Positions 44,692 through 53,541 of a stretch of 64,000 nt of DNA are shown here, piece by piece. The notes under the pieces were generated by a model. It saw only the letters and a program-made list of their open reading frames with translations. It was not told where the DNA came from and did no database searches. Position numbers and translations under genes: made by a program. This DNA is from Lachnospiraceae bacterium (lineage in GTDB: Bacteria > Bacillota > Clostridia > Lachnospirales > Lachnospiraceae), in assembly GCA_017520425.1 (NCBI GenBank), contig JAFXFO010000022.1, positions 62,001 to 126,000 on the forward strand, in the 5' to 3' direction. The number at the start of each line of letters is the position of its first letter. Positions within the stretch are counted from its first letter, which is position 1.

Positions 44692-46368
44692 CTAAGAAAG
44701 TTGCCATATTCCCTGCTTTAAGAAAACATCCGCCTGGGTTCTGGCTTTCTCAATAATATCCGGCTCGTACCCCATGATTTCCAGAAGCTTTATGGCATTG
44801 CGAGTGGTCGCTTTGCCCGGTTGCAAGCGATAGTTGAATAATACATCACCATCCTTGATTTCTTCCTCAAAATGATAGTTTTCAAAATAACCTTCCAAAA
44901 GACCGGTTAATTCAATATCATGGGTGGCTGCAAAGCATTGTATCTTTTCACCGCTCATACTGAGTAAAATCTGTGTAGATGCCGCAATACGTTCCACCGT
45001 ATTGGTTCCTCGAAGCACCTCATCCACAAAACACAAAACTTTGGTGTCTGATTCCTGCATCTGATCCAAAATACGCTTAATGGACTTAATCTCCACAATA
45101 TAATAACTCTCACCGCTATCCAAATCATCCTTCAGTGACATGGAAGAATACAATCGATAAAAAGGTGCCTGATACTCATCCGCAGTTACCGTATTTATGG
45201 TCTGTGCCAGCAACGCTGCCAATGCGGTAGTCTTTAAGAACGTGGACTTACCGGAAGCATTGGAACCGGTAAGCAACACATTTTTTCCTGTTTGAATGGT
45301 ATTTTTCACCGGATTGGTAAGCAACGGATGATAACCATTCTCTACCTGCAATTTTCCTTCACCAAACTTAGGTCTGCACCAACCATTCTCCAAAGAAGCC
45401 CGATACCTGGACACGGAACCGGCCGCTTCCACCGTTCCCATAGCCGTAATCATCTCATCCACTTGGTCCTTATGAAGCATCAATTCATCCAGCATATGAT
45501 TAAAATATATTAAATCCACATGAAAAAACATACGAACATAATCAAACAGGACATCCTCAGGAGAACCGGTTTTATATAGACTGCCAAACACCCAATTGGA
45601 GCCTTTCTTGGCCTTTTTCAGTTGCTTTGCCGCCTGTTTAATCTCTTCTTTTTCCTTTGCGCAAACCTCCGGAAGCGCCTCACTTACTTCCTGCCCCACA
45701 TCTACCATTCTCATAATATATGCCAGACTGGTTAAATAGGGTTCGTAAGAATTCTTTACTTTAAAATATCTTTGCAATTGAAATAAAGACCAAATCAGAA
45801 TGCAGGCAACACCCATTCCCGCCTGAAAGCAGGCAAGTACGATGAAAGCCACAAAAGCCAGAATACTCAATATCTCTCTTTTGTTGTCGTGTCTATCCAG
45901 ACGCTCCAGATAATACAAATAATCATATAAGGAGTACTTCCCTGTGGAACCCAGCTTGTGCATGAAACACTGATAATTTATAAGTTCTTCCTCATGCTCC
46001 GAAAAATATGTCACTATATCCTCAAAATGTTCCAGCTTCTCTTTTTCCAAAGCAGGGGTACGAAGCATATGATATAATACTTCATCTCCGGTAGAAGAAA
46101 CACAATAATTGATACGTCGAAACACATCATCCATGCCCAAATCACTCCAGGTGATATCATCAATCTGAAAGCCTTCCTGATGTTTTTCGAAATACCCGGG
46201 TATCCTTATAAAACGTTCTATTTTATACTCTTTTTCAGGCGCCTTACCCTTTTGCTCACGCAACTTCTGTTTAAAATATTCCAGTTGCTTCTTTTCATTT
46301 ACTTTACCCTGTATAAAAATATACAGAATCGCAGCCAATATAACACCGCTAAAAACAATATACTCCAT
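44692..46368 (-). CDS. Membrane-anchored MutS-like ATPase
   Basis: A 558-residue protein with the MutS C-terminal ATPase: Walker A GSNASGKST (368-376), Walker B FVDEV (447-451), signature region SSMSLKDDLDSGESYY (408-423) and C-terminal helix. It lacks the mismatch-recognition (F-x-E) and connector domains of MutS. It has an N-terminal membrane segment (4-20) and a second hydrophobic stretch (165-195), so it is likely membrane-bound. Members of this group are annotated as mismatch repair proteins but their role is unknown. The ATG overlaps the mtaD stop by one base, ending the purine salvage operon. Confidence 0.85.
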   Translation of the reverse strand: MEYIVFSGVILAAILYIFIQGKVNEKKQLEYFKQKLREQKGKAPEKEYKIERFIRIPGYFEKHQEGFQIDDITWSDLGMDDVFRRINYCVSSTGDEVLYHMLRTPALEKEKLEHFEDIVTYFSEHEEELINYQCFMHKLGSTGKYSLYDYLYYLERLDRHDNKREILSILAFVAFIVLACFQAGMGVACILIWSLFQLQRYFKVKNSYEPYLTSLAYIMRMVDVGQEVSEALPEVCAKEKEEIKQAAKQLKKAKKGSNWVFGSLYKTGSPEDVLFDYVRMFFHVDLIYFNHMLDELMLHKDQVDEMITAMGTVEAAGSVSRYRASLENGWCRPKFGEGKLQVENGYHPLLTNPVKNTIQTGKNVLLTGSNASGKSTFLKTTALAALLAQTINTVTADEYQAPFYRLYSSMSLKDDLDSGESYYIVEIKSIKRILDQMQESDTKVLCFVDEVLRGTNTVERIAASTQILLSMSGEKIQCFAATHDIELTGLLEGYFENYHFEEEIKDGDVLFNYRLQPGKATTRNAIKLLEIMGYEPDIIEKARTQADVFLKQGIWQLS

Positions 46369-47681
46369 TATATTCCACTTCCCTCAAAAATCCTTTTGGC
46401 AATCCTTTCGCAAGTCTTATAAATCTCTGCGGGCGATTCCCCTACATAATATTCTCCCTTATGATACAGTATTTTACCGTTTATCATAGTCATTTTCACA
46501 TTGGACTTACTACCACTGTACACAATATTTTTCGCCATATTGTGGATAGGTTGCATATTGGGCTGGTGCAAATCAATCATAATAAGATCTGCCAGTTTTC
46601 CCTTCGCAAGTACATCAGCTTTGGTAAGTCCCATAGCCTTTGCTCCGTTTGCCGTGGCCATCTGTAGGATTTCCATGGCATCCAGACTGGCCGCATCCAT
46701 TTCACGGAGATTACTGAGACCTGCCACCAAAAACATTTCCCGAAACATATCTAAACAATTATTGCTGGCAGCGCCATCCGTACCGATGGCTACCGGTATC
46801 TTTTTCTCCAGAAAGTCTTTTATGGGCGCCACACCACTTGCCAGCTTAGCATTAGAACCCGGATTGGTAATCACATGAAGCCGTCTTCTTCTAAACACAT
46901 CCATGTCCTCGTTATTAAAATGGACGCAATGATATGCACCTCCGCCATAATCAAACATGCCCAAAGAATCCATAAATACTGCCGGCGTCATTCCATATTT
47001 ATTCACACATTCCCTTACTTCCTTGGCTGTTTCAGACATATGCATATATACAGGCGCCCGATACTTATGAGCCAATGCAGAAAGCTTCATCAAAAGTTCT
47101 TTACTGCAGGTATATTCCGCATGACAGCCTAATTTATAGCTGATTAAGGATTTCTTTTGATTCCACTTATTATACTTCTCTTCTATCTCATCTATAGAAA
47201 AGACGAAATCATTTAATCCGCTGACCAAAACACAACGCATCCCCGTCTCCATACAAGCTCTAGCTGTCCCCTCCGGAAACAGATACATATCAAATATTGA
47301 AGTAATACCGGAGCTAAGATACTCTAATATAGCCAACTTGGCAAACTGATATACCTCTTCTTCCGTCAGCTTTTCTTCTACCGGAAATATCTTTTCGTTT
47401 AGCCATTTATCCAACGGCATACCATCTGCCAAAGAACGCATCAGGGTCATTGCCGAATGGGTATGGGCATTCTTAAACCCCGGCATCAGCAGATTTCCTT
47501 CACAATCGATTTCCCTGTCCCATGAAATCTTCGGAAAATCTTCCGTATTTAACTCACGTTGTAGCTCTTCTTCATCCGGTACATATACTATTTTTTCATT
47601 CTTAATCCACACTTCACCCTTAAAAATCTCTCTATCCTTTTCCATAGTTAAAATGTGGGCATTATACAATCTTATATTCAT
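46368..47681 (-). CDS. mtaD: 5'-methylthioadenosine/S-adenosylhomocysteine deaminase-like amidohydrolase
   Basis: Metal-dependent amidohydrolase of the MtaD/SsnA group that deaminates the adenine moiety of MTA or SAH. The 437 residues have the metal-binding HTH in GFKNAHTHSAM (about 71-81), a later His in MHMSETAKEV and an Asp in IGTDGAASNN. It is co-transcribed with punA, cdd and the MutS-like gene, which fits salvage of the resulting hypoxanthine-containing products by PNP. Closest alternatives are guanine- or atrazine-type deaminases; family context favours MTA/SAH. Confidence 0.82.
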   Translation of the reverse strand: MNIRLYNAHILTMEKDREIFKGEVWIKNEKIVYVPDEEELQRELNTEDFPKISWDREIDCEGNLLMPGFKNAHTHSAMTLMRSLADGMPLDKWLNEKIFPVEEKLTEEEVYQFAKLAILEYLSSGITSIFDMYLFPEGTARACMETGMRCVLVSGLNDFVFSIDEIEEKYNKWNQKKSLISYKLGCHAEYTCSKELLMKLSALAHKYRAPVYMHMSETAKEVRECVNKYGMTPAVFMDSLGMFDYGGGAYHCVHFNNEDMDVFRRRRLHVITNPGSNAKLASGVAPIKDFLEKKIPVAIGTDGAASNNCLDMFREMFLVAGLSNLREMDAASLDAMEILQMATANGAKAMGLTKADVLAKGKLADLIMIDLHQPNMQPIHNMAKNIVYSGSKSNVKMTMINGKILYHKGEYYVGESPAEIYKTCERIAKRIFEGSGI

Positions 47682-47686
47682 GTTGC

Positions 47687-48121
47687 CTAACCTTTCTGGT
47701 CAATTCCTCCGAAGCCAAAGGGCAATATTTCCCGTAAAGTATATATCTGATAATCCTCTTCTGATTTTGCTACGATTATCTGAAAATCCTTTTTACAAAA
47801 TTCCTGCATTACCTGACGGCAAATACCGCAGGGATATGCATATTCCGAAAAAGTATTTTCTGCCGCCGCGTCTGCAGGTGCTCCGACTACCGCAATAGCC
47901 TCAAACTCTTTAACCCCTTCACTGACCGCCTTAAAAAAAGCAGTTCTTTCCGCACAGTTCGTAGCACCGTAGGAGGCATTTTCAATATTACAACCGGTAT
48001 ATATCTGACCATTCGCCGCAAGTAACGCTGCTCCTACATGATAACCGGAGTAAGGTGCATAGGACATCTTGGTCATCTCCATGGCTTTTTTAATTAATTC
48101 TTTTTCTAATCCTTTGCTCAT
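47687..48121 (-). CDS. cdd: Cytidine deaminase
   Basis: Deaminates cytidine and deoxycytidine to uridine forms in pyrimidine salvage. The 144-residue protein has the zinc and catalytic motif NCAERTAFF (Cys and Glu), and the second zinc site YPCGICRQVM. It is the short homotetrameric form. It lies 16 bases after punA and 5 bases before mtaD. GAGG precedes the ATG. Confidence 0.96.
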   Translation of the reverse strand: MSKGLEKELIKKAMEMTKMSYAPYSGYHVGAALLAANGQIYTGCNIENASYGATNCAERTAFFKAVSEGVKEFEAIAVVGAPADAAAENTFSEYAYPCGICRQVMQEFCKKDFQIIVAKSEEDYQIYTLREILPFGFGGIDQKG

Positions 48122-48137
48122 AAAAGTACCTCATCCA

Positions 48138-48962
48138 CTATACAAACTTTTTGACTGACTCGGTCACCAACTTCTGGAAGAATGTTGCAGTTCTGTCCGC
48201 GGTCTCCTGTACCTCCTTATGATCCAAGGGTGCGCTGCTCATACCTGCCGCCAGATTGGTCACGCAGGAAATACCGCAAATCTTCATACCGCAATGGTTC
48301 GCTGCAATAGCCTCCGGTACGGTACTCATACCAACCGCATCCGTACCCAGCACACGAAGTGCTCTGATATCCGCCGGACTTTCATAAGAAGGACCGGTCA
48401 AATAGGTATATACACCTTCCTGCAGGGCAATATCATACTCCTTCGCAGTATTACGGATAATCTCTTGTAAATCCTCATCATATACATGACTCATATCCGG
48501 GAAACGGGTTCCCAGCTCATCCACATTTGCTCCCAACAAAGGATTCGGTGCAAACAACGCAATATGGTCTTTCAGCATCATCAAATCGCCGGCTTTGAAG
48601 TTCAGATTCACACCCCCTGCCGCATTGGTCAAAAAGAGAATTTCTGCACCTAGCATCTTCATAAGACGAATAGGCAATACCACATCCGAAATGGGATAGC
48701 CTTCATAATAATGGACTCTCCCTTTCATACAAACTACAGGCACTTCTCCGATATATCCGAAAATAAACTTTCCGGCATGTCCCGGCACGGTAGATACCGG
48801 AAATCCTTCAATATCACTGTAAGAAAGCTCCGCTTCTACCTTAATTTTCTCTGCATAATCGCCCAATCCCGAACCAAGTACAATGGCCACCTTGGGCACA
48901 AAGCTTATCTTTTCTCTCACGCAATTGTAGCAATTCATTAATTTTTCATAGATTGTATTCAT
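48138..48962 (-). CDS. punA: Purine nucleoside phosphorylase
   Basis: Phosphorolysis of inosine/guanosine-type nucleosides to base plus ribose-1-phosphate. The ATG at 48962 has GGTGG 8 bases upstream; an alternative ATG at 48968 is possible. The 274-residue trimeric-PNP family protein has the phosphate site VLGSGLGDY, the HAGKF motif (VPGHAGKF), FLTNAAGGVN and the base-specificity region DAVGMSTVPEAIAANHCG. First gene of the punA-cdd-mtaD-MutS-like run. Confidence 0.95.
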   Translation of the reverse strand: MNTIYEKLMNCYNCVREKISFVPKVAIVLGSGLGDYAEKIKVEAELSYSDIEGFPVSTVPGHAGKFIFGYIGEVPVVCMKGRVHYYEGYPISDVVLPIRLMKMLGAEILFLTNAAGGVNLNFKAGDLMMLKDHIALFAPNPLLGANVDELGTRFPDMSHVYDEDLQEIIRNTAKEYDIALQEGVYTYLTGPSYESPADIRALRVLGTDAVGMSTVPEAIAANHCGMKICGISCVTNLAAGMSSAPLDHKEVQETADRTATFFQKLVTESVKKFV

Positions 48963-49092
48963 TGACATTACCACCCTTTCCCAATCTCTCATTACTTCCG
49001 GAATCCCTATACATTTTCTTTGCTTTTTGTCAATTCAAAAATCATCCTTGGGTATCCTTCCTGCCACACCTTTTAACAGTGTACTTAAATAA

Positions 49093-49101
49093 AGTATACC
49101 A
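49093..49101 (-). promoter_or_regulatory. Extended -10 promoter of the punA operon
   Basis: TGGTATACT on the minus strand, an extended -10, lies about 130 bases before punA. No convincing -35. Confidence 0.4.
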
Positions 49102-49160
49102 CAATCTTCCATTAAATTCATTAAATTTACAGATATTTATGAATCTTTTAAGAAAATGCC

Positions 49161-49192
49161 AAAAAAGGAGTCCCTTATTAGGAACTCCTTTT
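49161..49192 (-). terminator. Terminator of spoIVA
   Basis: On the minus strand AAAAGGAGTTCC and GGGACTCCTTTT form a stem with a 6-base loop, followed by TTTTTT. It lies 22 bases after the spoIVA stop. Confidence 0.85.
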
Positions 49193-49214
49193 ATCCCTGA
49201 ATTATGCGCTTTTT

Positions 49215-50699
49215 CTAGATAATAATACAAACCATACCGCCGTTGCTGTCATTTACCACCTTCTGCATGGTATCCTGTAGCTTCACCTGGCATTCTTCTC
49301 CGATGGACGCTGTTTTTACGGATATTCCGTCGTTCACCAGCTGTTCCACTGTTTTGCCGAATATATTTGTTTCCCAGATACCATTCTCTGCTTTTGCACT
49401 TTCACCGATATAGCGTATTAAGTCCTCTGCCTGTTGCTGAGTTCCTACGATTGGTGCAATCTCGGTCTCAATATTTGCCTTAATCATATGCACGGAAGGA
49501 CTGACTGCCTTAATTTTCACACCGTACTTATTGCCGTGGCGGATGACTTCCGGCTGCATCAGCTCAATTTCATCCCGGGTAGGCTTTACCACACCATAGC
49601 CCTTAAAACGCACATCATTCATAGCCTCCAATACCTTGGTATACTCATTTTTCATGGCAGCATATTCCTTTAGCTTCGCAAAAAGCCTGTACTCATCCTC
49701 AACTTTTTCTCCCAACATACCGGAAAGCATCTCGTAATAATAGGAATCATCCATCTCCATACGGATTTTCACACAGCCATCTGCCAGATTCATATGTTCC
49801 GTTTTCACGGCTTTTACATACTCACCCTCCAAAGAAATCGGTTTTTCACGGCAATCACGCAAAGTGCTGTAATCATTCATTCTCGCACTGATGGTCTTCA
49901 TCAGCTCCTGTTTCATGGGATGTGTATCAGATAACATTTCCACCCATTTGGGCATATAAAACTCCATAACGGATATAGGAAATTCATACAATACGTTCTG
50001 CAAAATCTGATGAATGTCTTCTTTCTTCAGCTGGGCACAATTCATAGGAAGTACATTTACTTCGTATTTATTTTTCAATTCTTCTGCCAGTCTGAGAGTC
50101 TCCTCAGAGTATGGTTTTTGACTGTTCAAAAGTACCAGAAATGGCTTATGTAATTTCTTCATGGTCTGTATGGTTTTCTCTTCTGCCGGCACATAGTTGC
50201 TACGGGGGATTTCTCCGAAGCTTCCATCCGTAAGCACAATCAATCCAATGGTGGAATGATCATTTATTACCTTATCCGTACCGATTTCTGCTGCTTTGGT
50301 AAAAGGAATCTCCTCTTCAAACCAGGGAGTTTTCACCATCCGTTCCGTATCCTCTTCCATATGACCGCCGGCACCCTCTACCATATATCCCACACAATCA
50401 ATCAGACGTACCTTTACCTTCATTCCATCATCCACATTAATTTCAGCGGCTTCCTTAGGGATGAATTTAGGCTCCGTGGTTGTAATAGTCTTACCCCCTG
50501 CACTCTGAGGCAGTTCATCCATAGCACGTTGCTTTGCATGTGCATCCATCATATAGGGCAACACACATACATCCATAAATCTTTTTATAAATGTAGATTT
50601 ACCTGTTCTTACCGGGCCTACCACGCCCACATAAATCTCCCCACCACATCTTTCCTGTATATCGTGATAGAGATCATATGTATCCTTATTATTTTCCAT
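49215..50699 (-). CDS. spoIVA: Stage IV sporulation protein A (spore coat basement layer ATPase)
   Basis: Mother-cell ATPase that polymerises on the forespore to anchor the spore coat and support cortex formation. The ATG at 50699 is chosen because AGGAGGT lies 7 bases upstream. The 494-residue length is close to B. subtilis SpoIVA (492). It contains Walker A GPVRTGKST (about 27-35 in this frame), the switch-like region TTTEPKF and the C-terminus ending in hydrophobic MVCIII, as required for targeting. The start region contains a regulatory hairpin with a SigE-like promoter. Its presence indicates endospore formation. Confidence 0.96.
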   Translation of the reverse strand: MENNKDTYDLYHDIQERCGGEIYVGVVGPVRTGKSTFIKRFMDVCVLPYMMDAHAKQRAMDELPQSAGGKTITTTEPKFIPKEAAEINVDDGMKVKVRLIDCVGYMVEGAGGHMEEDTERMVKTPWFEEEIPFTKAAEIGTDKVINDHSTIGLIVLTDGSFGEIPRSNYVPAEEKTIQTMKKLHKPFLVLLNSQKPYSEETLRLAEELKNKYEVNVLPMNCAQLKKEDIHQILQNVLYEFPISVMEFYMPKWVEMLSDTHPMKQELMKTISARMNDYSTLRDCREKPISLEGEYVKAVKTEHMNLADGCVKIRMEMDDSYYYEMLSGMLGEKVEDEYRLFAKLKEYAAMKNEYTKVLEAMNDVRFKGYGVVKPTRDEIELMQPEVIRHGNKYGVKIKAVSPSVHMIKANIETEIAPIVGTQQQAEDLIRYIGESAKAENGIWETNIFGKTVEQLVNDGISVKTASIGEECQVKLQDTMQKVVNDSNGGMVCIII

Positions 50700-50700
50700 A

Positions 50701-50747
50701 AAAAGACCTCCTGCATTACCTATTCCAAGTATATGCAAGAGGTTTTT
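50701..50747 (-). terminator. tyrS terminator hairpin that also covers the spoIVA Shine-Dalgarno
   Basis: On the minus strand ACCTCTTGCAT (50733-50743) and ATGCAGGAGGT (50706-50716) form an 11-bp stem with one G-U pair and a 16-base loop. The 3' arm contains the spoIVA ribosome site, and the tail is CTTTTT running into the spoIVA ATG. Confidence 0.7.
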
Positions 50748-50756
50748 TAATCATTC
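50728..50756 (-). promoter_or_regulatory. Candidate SigE promoter of spoIVA
   Basis: Minus-strand GAATGAT (50750-50756) and CATATACT (50728-50735) with a 14-base spacer approximate the SigE consensus KMATATT/CATACAnT. Known spoIVA promoters are SigE-controlled. The predicted start lies inside the hairpin loop at 50717-50732. Confidence 0.5.
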
Positions 50757-51980
50757 CTAGTTGAATATTACTTTTTTGAAGCTCTTCTTACCGCGCTTTA
50801 CTACCTTACCGTCTCCTGCAAAATCGTCCTTTGTGTAAACGGTCTTCACATCGGTAATCTTCTCACCGTCCACAGTCACACCGCCCTGTTCTACAGCACG
50901 TCTTGCCTCGGAACGGGAAGCACATAAACCTGCGGATGCTACCACACCGATAATATCGATGGTGCCGTCACGGAAATCTTCTTCCTTAAGTTCGTAGGTC
51001 GGCATATTTTCCGCATTACCTGCGCTGAACAGTGCCTTGGAAGCGTCCTTTGCCTTGGTAGCTTCTTCCTCACCATGAACCAACTTGGTCAACTCAAATG
51101 CAAGGATTTCCTTCGCTTCATTTAATTGGCTGCCTTCCCAAGCATCCATCTTCTCAATCTCTTCCAAAGGAAGGAAAGTCAGCATACGAATGCACTTCAG
51201 TACATCAGCATCTGCCACATTTCTCCAGTACTGGAAGAATTCAAAAGGAGTTGTCTTGTTAGGATCAAGCCATACAGCACCCTTCTGGGTCTTACCCATC
51301 TTCTTGCCTTCTGAGTTAAGAAGTAAGGTAATGGTCATAGCATATGCATCCTTGCCTAATTTACGACGAATCAGCTCTGTACCACCCAACATATTGGACC
51401 ACTGGTCGTCACCGCCAAACTGCATATTACAGCCGTAATCCTGGAACAGCTTGTAGAAATCGTAAGACTGCATGATCATGTAGTTAAACTCAAGGAAGCT
51501 TAAGCCTTTCTCCATACGCTGCTTGTAGCATTCTGCAGTAAGCATACGGTTTACTGAGAAATGTGCACCAACTTCACGAAGAACATCCACATAATTCAGG
51601 TCCAAAAGCCAGTCAGCATTGTTTACCAAAAGTGTCTTATCTTCAGAAAAGTCAATAAACTTACTCATCTGCTCTTTAAAGCATGCCACATTGTGTGCAA
51701 TAGTTTCCTTGGTCATCATGGAACGCATATCAGTTCGTCCACTGGGGTCACCAATCATAGCGGTACCGCCACCTATTAAGGCGATGGGTTTATTGCCGGC
51801 CATCTGCAATCTCTTCATCAGGCAAAGTGCCATGAAATGTCCTACATGCAAGCTGTCTGCTGTAGGGTCGAAACCAATGTAGAAGGTAGCCTTACCATTA
51901 TTAATCATTTCTTTGATTTCTTCTTCGTCAGTTAACTGTGCAAGAAGGCCTCTTGCTTTTAATTCATCAAAAATAGTCAT
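50757..51980 (-). CDS. tyrS: Tyrosyl-tRNA synthetase
   Basis: Charges tRNA-Tyr. The 407-residue class I synthetase has the HIGH-like motif [14 protein letters not shown] (about 38-51), the Tyr-binding region, the KMSKS-like segment [11 protein letters not shown] and a C-terminal S4 RNA-binding domain (about 345-407). AAGGAG precedes the ATG. It is controlled by the T-box riboswitch just upstream. spoIVA follows 57 bases further in the same direction. Confidence 0.97.
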   Translation of the reverse strand: MTIFDELKARGLLAQLTDEEEIKEMINNGKATFYIGFDPTADSLHVGHFMALCLMKRLQMAGNKPIALIGGGTAMIGDPSGRTDMRSMMTKETIAHNVACFKEQMSKFIDFSEDKTLLVNNADWLLDLNYVDVLREVGAHFSVNRMLTAECYKQRMEKGLSFLEFNYMIMQSYDFYKLFQDYGCNMQFGGDDQWSNMLGGTELIRRKLGKDAYAMTITLLLNSEGKKMGKTQKGAVWLDPNKTTPFEFFQYWRNVADADVLKCIRMLTFLPLEEIEKMDAWEGSQLNEAKEILAFELTKLVHGEEEATKAKDASKALFSAGNAENMPTYELKEEDFRDGTIDIIGVVASAGLCASRSEARRAVEQGGVTVDGEKITDVKTVYTKDDFAGDGKVVKRGKKSFKKVIFN

Positions 51981-52300
51981 TGTTTTTTCTCCTTTTCTTA
52001 AAAATAGAAAAGCTCGCCCTTATTCAAAAGGACGAGCTAAAACTCGTGTTACCACCTCTAGTTCCCATGTTGCTCACGCTTCATGGCTTAGCGAGTATCA
52101 AACAATACTCCGGCAAATATCGGTGCCTACCGGTAATCTCTACTGGGTGTCTGTCACACCGTTCAAAATCACTGCTCCGAGATGTACTTCCCATTATCTG
52201 CTTCAGCGCCTCTCACCAACCGGCAACTCTCTGTGGAAACCTTGATAAAGGTACTCTTCTCTTCAACGCATCTATCTATTTTGTTACAACTTATTTGCAT
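51981..52300 (-). promoter_or_regulatory. T-box riboswitch controlling tyrS (tyrosine)
   Basis: The untranslated leader of tyrS has the classic T-box order. Stem I carries the AGAGAGTTGCCGGTTGGTGA element and a specifier region GGAAGTACATC, where TAC (52184-52186) is a tyrosine codon. The antiterminator motif AGAGGTGGTAACACG lies at 52042-52056, followed by a terminator hairpin. Uncharged tRNA-Tyr pairs with the specifier and the T-box bulge to allow tyrS transcription. This region has no protein gene. Confidence 0.92.
52003..52038 (-). terminator. T-box terminator of tyrS
   Basis: On the minus strand AGCTCGTCCTT and AAGGGCGAGCT form an 11-bp stem with G-U pairing, followed by TTTCTATTTTT. 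Confidence 0.85.
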
Positions 52301-52327
52301 TATACATAGGGGCAGGCTATTTGTCAA
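52299..52327 (-). promoter_or_regulatory. tyrS promoter (consensus SigA)
   Basis: Minus-strand TTGACA (52322-52327) and TATAAT (52299-52304) with a 17-base spacer: a perfect consensus promoter. Its -35 overlaps the stop codon of the neighbouring Rpn-type gene. Confidence 0.85.
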
Positions 52328-53259
52328 CCACAAATTTCTCGCATTTTCTGTCCAAACAGCTCCTCTGACATATTAGCCCGTTTCGCTGCTTCCTCCAGTT
52401 TCAGTAATCCGTCCTTTACAAGACTACATAATGTAACAAGTATTCCTTCTTCTCTACCTTCTTCTCTACCTTCTTCTCTACCTTCTGCTCTTTCATCCTC
52501 AAATGCCTTACACATATCCAATCCTCCTTCTTCCTGTGGAAACAACTTTAAACTCTTCTTCCCTATCAAAACACCCATGGTATCTATGGAAATCTCATCC
52601 AATTGTCGGAAGCGTTCCTTATGTTCCAAATAGTACTGTTTCATAGCCTCTCTGTCCTTGCTTCGCTTAAATATGGCTATAATTTCACGCAGGCTGGTTT
52701 CGTAGTTTTCTTCTTCCAAATCCTTTAAGTTGTAAATCTTAACCCTATAATCCTTCAGAAGTTTCCGGAAATCCTTACTCACTTCTTCCACATCCATCAT
52801 ATCTAAGATTCCCTCCGGACCATCATAGACTTCTTCCCCGCAATACAGCCCTATGGTATGAACGGGAAGCAGCTTATCCGTCTTCCGGAAACCATACAGA
52901 TAAATACCAGCTTTGTCCTTCTTTTCTTCCCGATTTCGCTGTCGGATGTCTTTTATCTGCCTTTGCAGCTCCTGCACATTATAGTCCATGACCTTTACCG
53001 GCATGGTATAATCCAAGGTTGCCATCACCTCTACTCCCAGTAGCACATCCTTCTTTCCCTTACAATGCATCTGCACATCCCTGCGCACATTGCCGGTCTT
53101 GCCTTTTTTATTCTTCGGCTTGTAATACTCCCTGTCGTGCCTTTGTAACTGCCAGATTTTAATCTTTCGCTTCCCACGAAACACTGTTCCGTTCCAGAAA
53201 TCTGCATAATACCCGGGAAGCCCCAGATAATCGCAGACCATATTATTGATTTCTCCCAT
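52324..53259 (-). CDS. Rpn family recombination-promoting nuclease / putative transposase
   Basis: A 311-residue protein of the Rpn/PDDEXK (Transposase_31-like) class, related to RpnA, which promotes RecA-independent recombination in E. coli. Recognised by the VLLGVEVMATLDYTMPVKVMDY core (about 72-93) and by the C-terminal EGREEGREEGREEG repeat (about 266-281). That repeat arises from a 12-bp unit (CCTTCTTCTCTA on the plus strand) repeated three times exactly at 52445-52480 plus a partial copy; units are in frame so copy changes add or remove four residues. There are no inverted repeats marking an IS. AAAGGAGG precedes the ATG. Confidence 0.8.
   Translation of the reverse strand: MGEINNMVCDYLGLPGYYADFWNGTVFRGKRKIKIWQLQRHDREYYKPKNKKGKTGNVRRDVQMHCKGKKDVLLGVEVMATLDYTMPVKVMDYNVQELQRQIKDIRQRNREEKKDKAGIYLYGFRKTDKLLPVHTIGLYCGEEVYDGPEGILDMMDVEEVSKDFRKLLKDYRVKIYNLKDLEEENYETSLREIIAIFKRSKDREAMKQYYLEHKERFRQLDEISIDTMGVLIGKKSLKLFPQEEGGLDMCKAFEDERAEGREEGREEGREEGILVTLCSLVKDGLLKLEEAAKRANMSEELFGQKMREICG
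52445..52486. repeat. Tandem 12-bp repeat inside the Rpn gene
   Basis: Three exact copies of CCTTCTTCTCTA and a partial fourth. In frame, encodes repeated Arg-Glu-Glu-Gly. Likely to vary in copy number by slippage. Confidence 0.9.
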
Positions 53260-53418
53260 AAAAAAACCTCCTTTCGGACGAATTTGCCATGGGAAAAATA
53301 TCGCAGCTATTCAAAAATAGCAAAAACAAACCCGCCATACAATTATTGATTAGAGTAAAATGGCTGATTTGCCGCGAATGTGCCGAATACACTTTTCTTT
53401 AGATTACTCGATATAATA

Positions 53419-53447
53419 ATTGTAGGGCGGATCACTATTTTTGTCAA
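53419..53447 (-). promoter_or_regulatory. Rpn gene promoter
   Basis: Minus-strand TTGACA (53442-53447) and TACAAT (53419-53424) with a 17-base spacer, 159 bases upstream of the Rpn-type start. The long leader shows no clear structure. Confidence 0.65.
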
Positions 53448-53541
53448 CTGTGATTTGATTAATTCCTTCTACCTTCACTATGCATTATTCTAATCAAAAT
53501 ACACATACTATCCACGAAAGGATGGTCCCGGAGGGGAATAA

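Noticed and set aside
52324-53259. Rpn-type gene as part of an insertion sequence
   Set aside because: No terminal inverted repeats or target duplications were found; it has its own promoter and adjoins the tyrS promoter.
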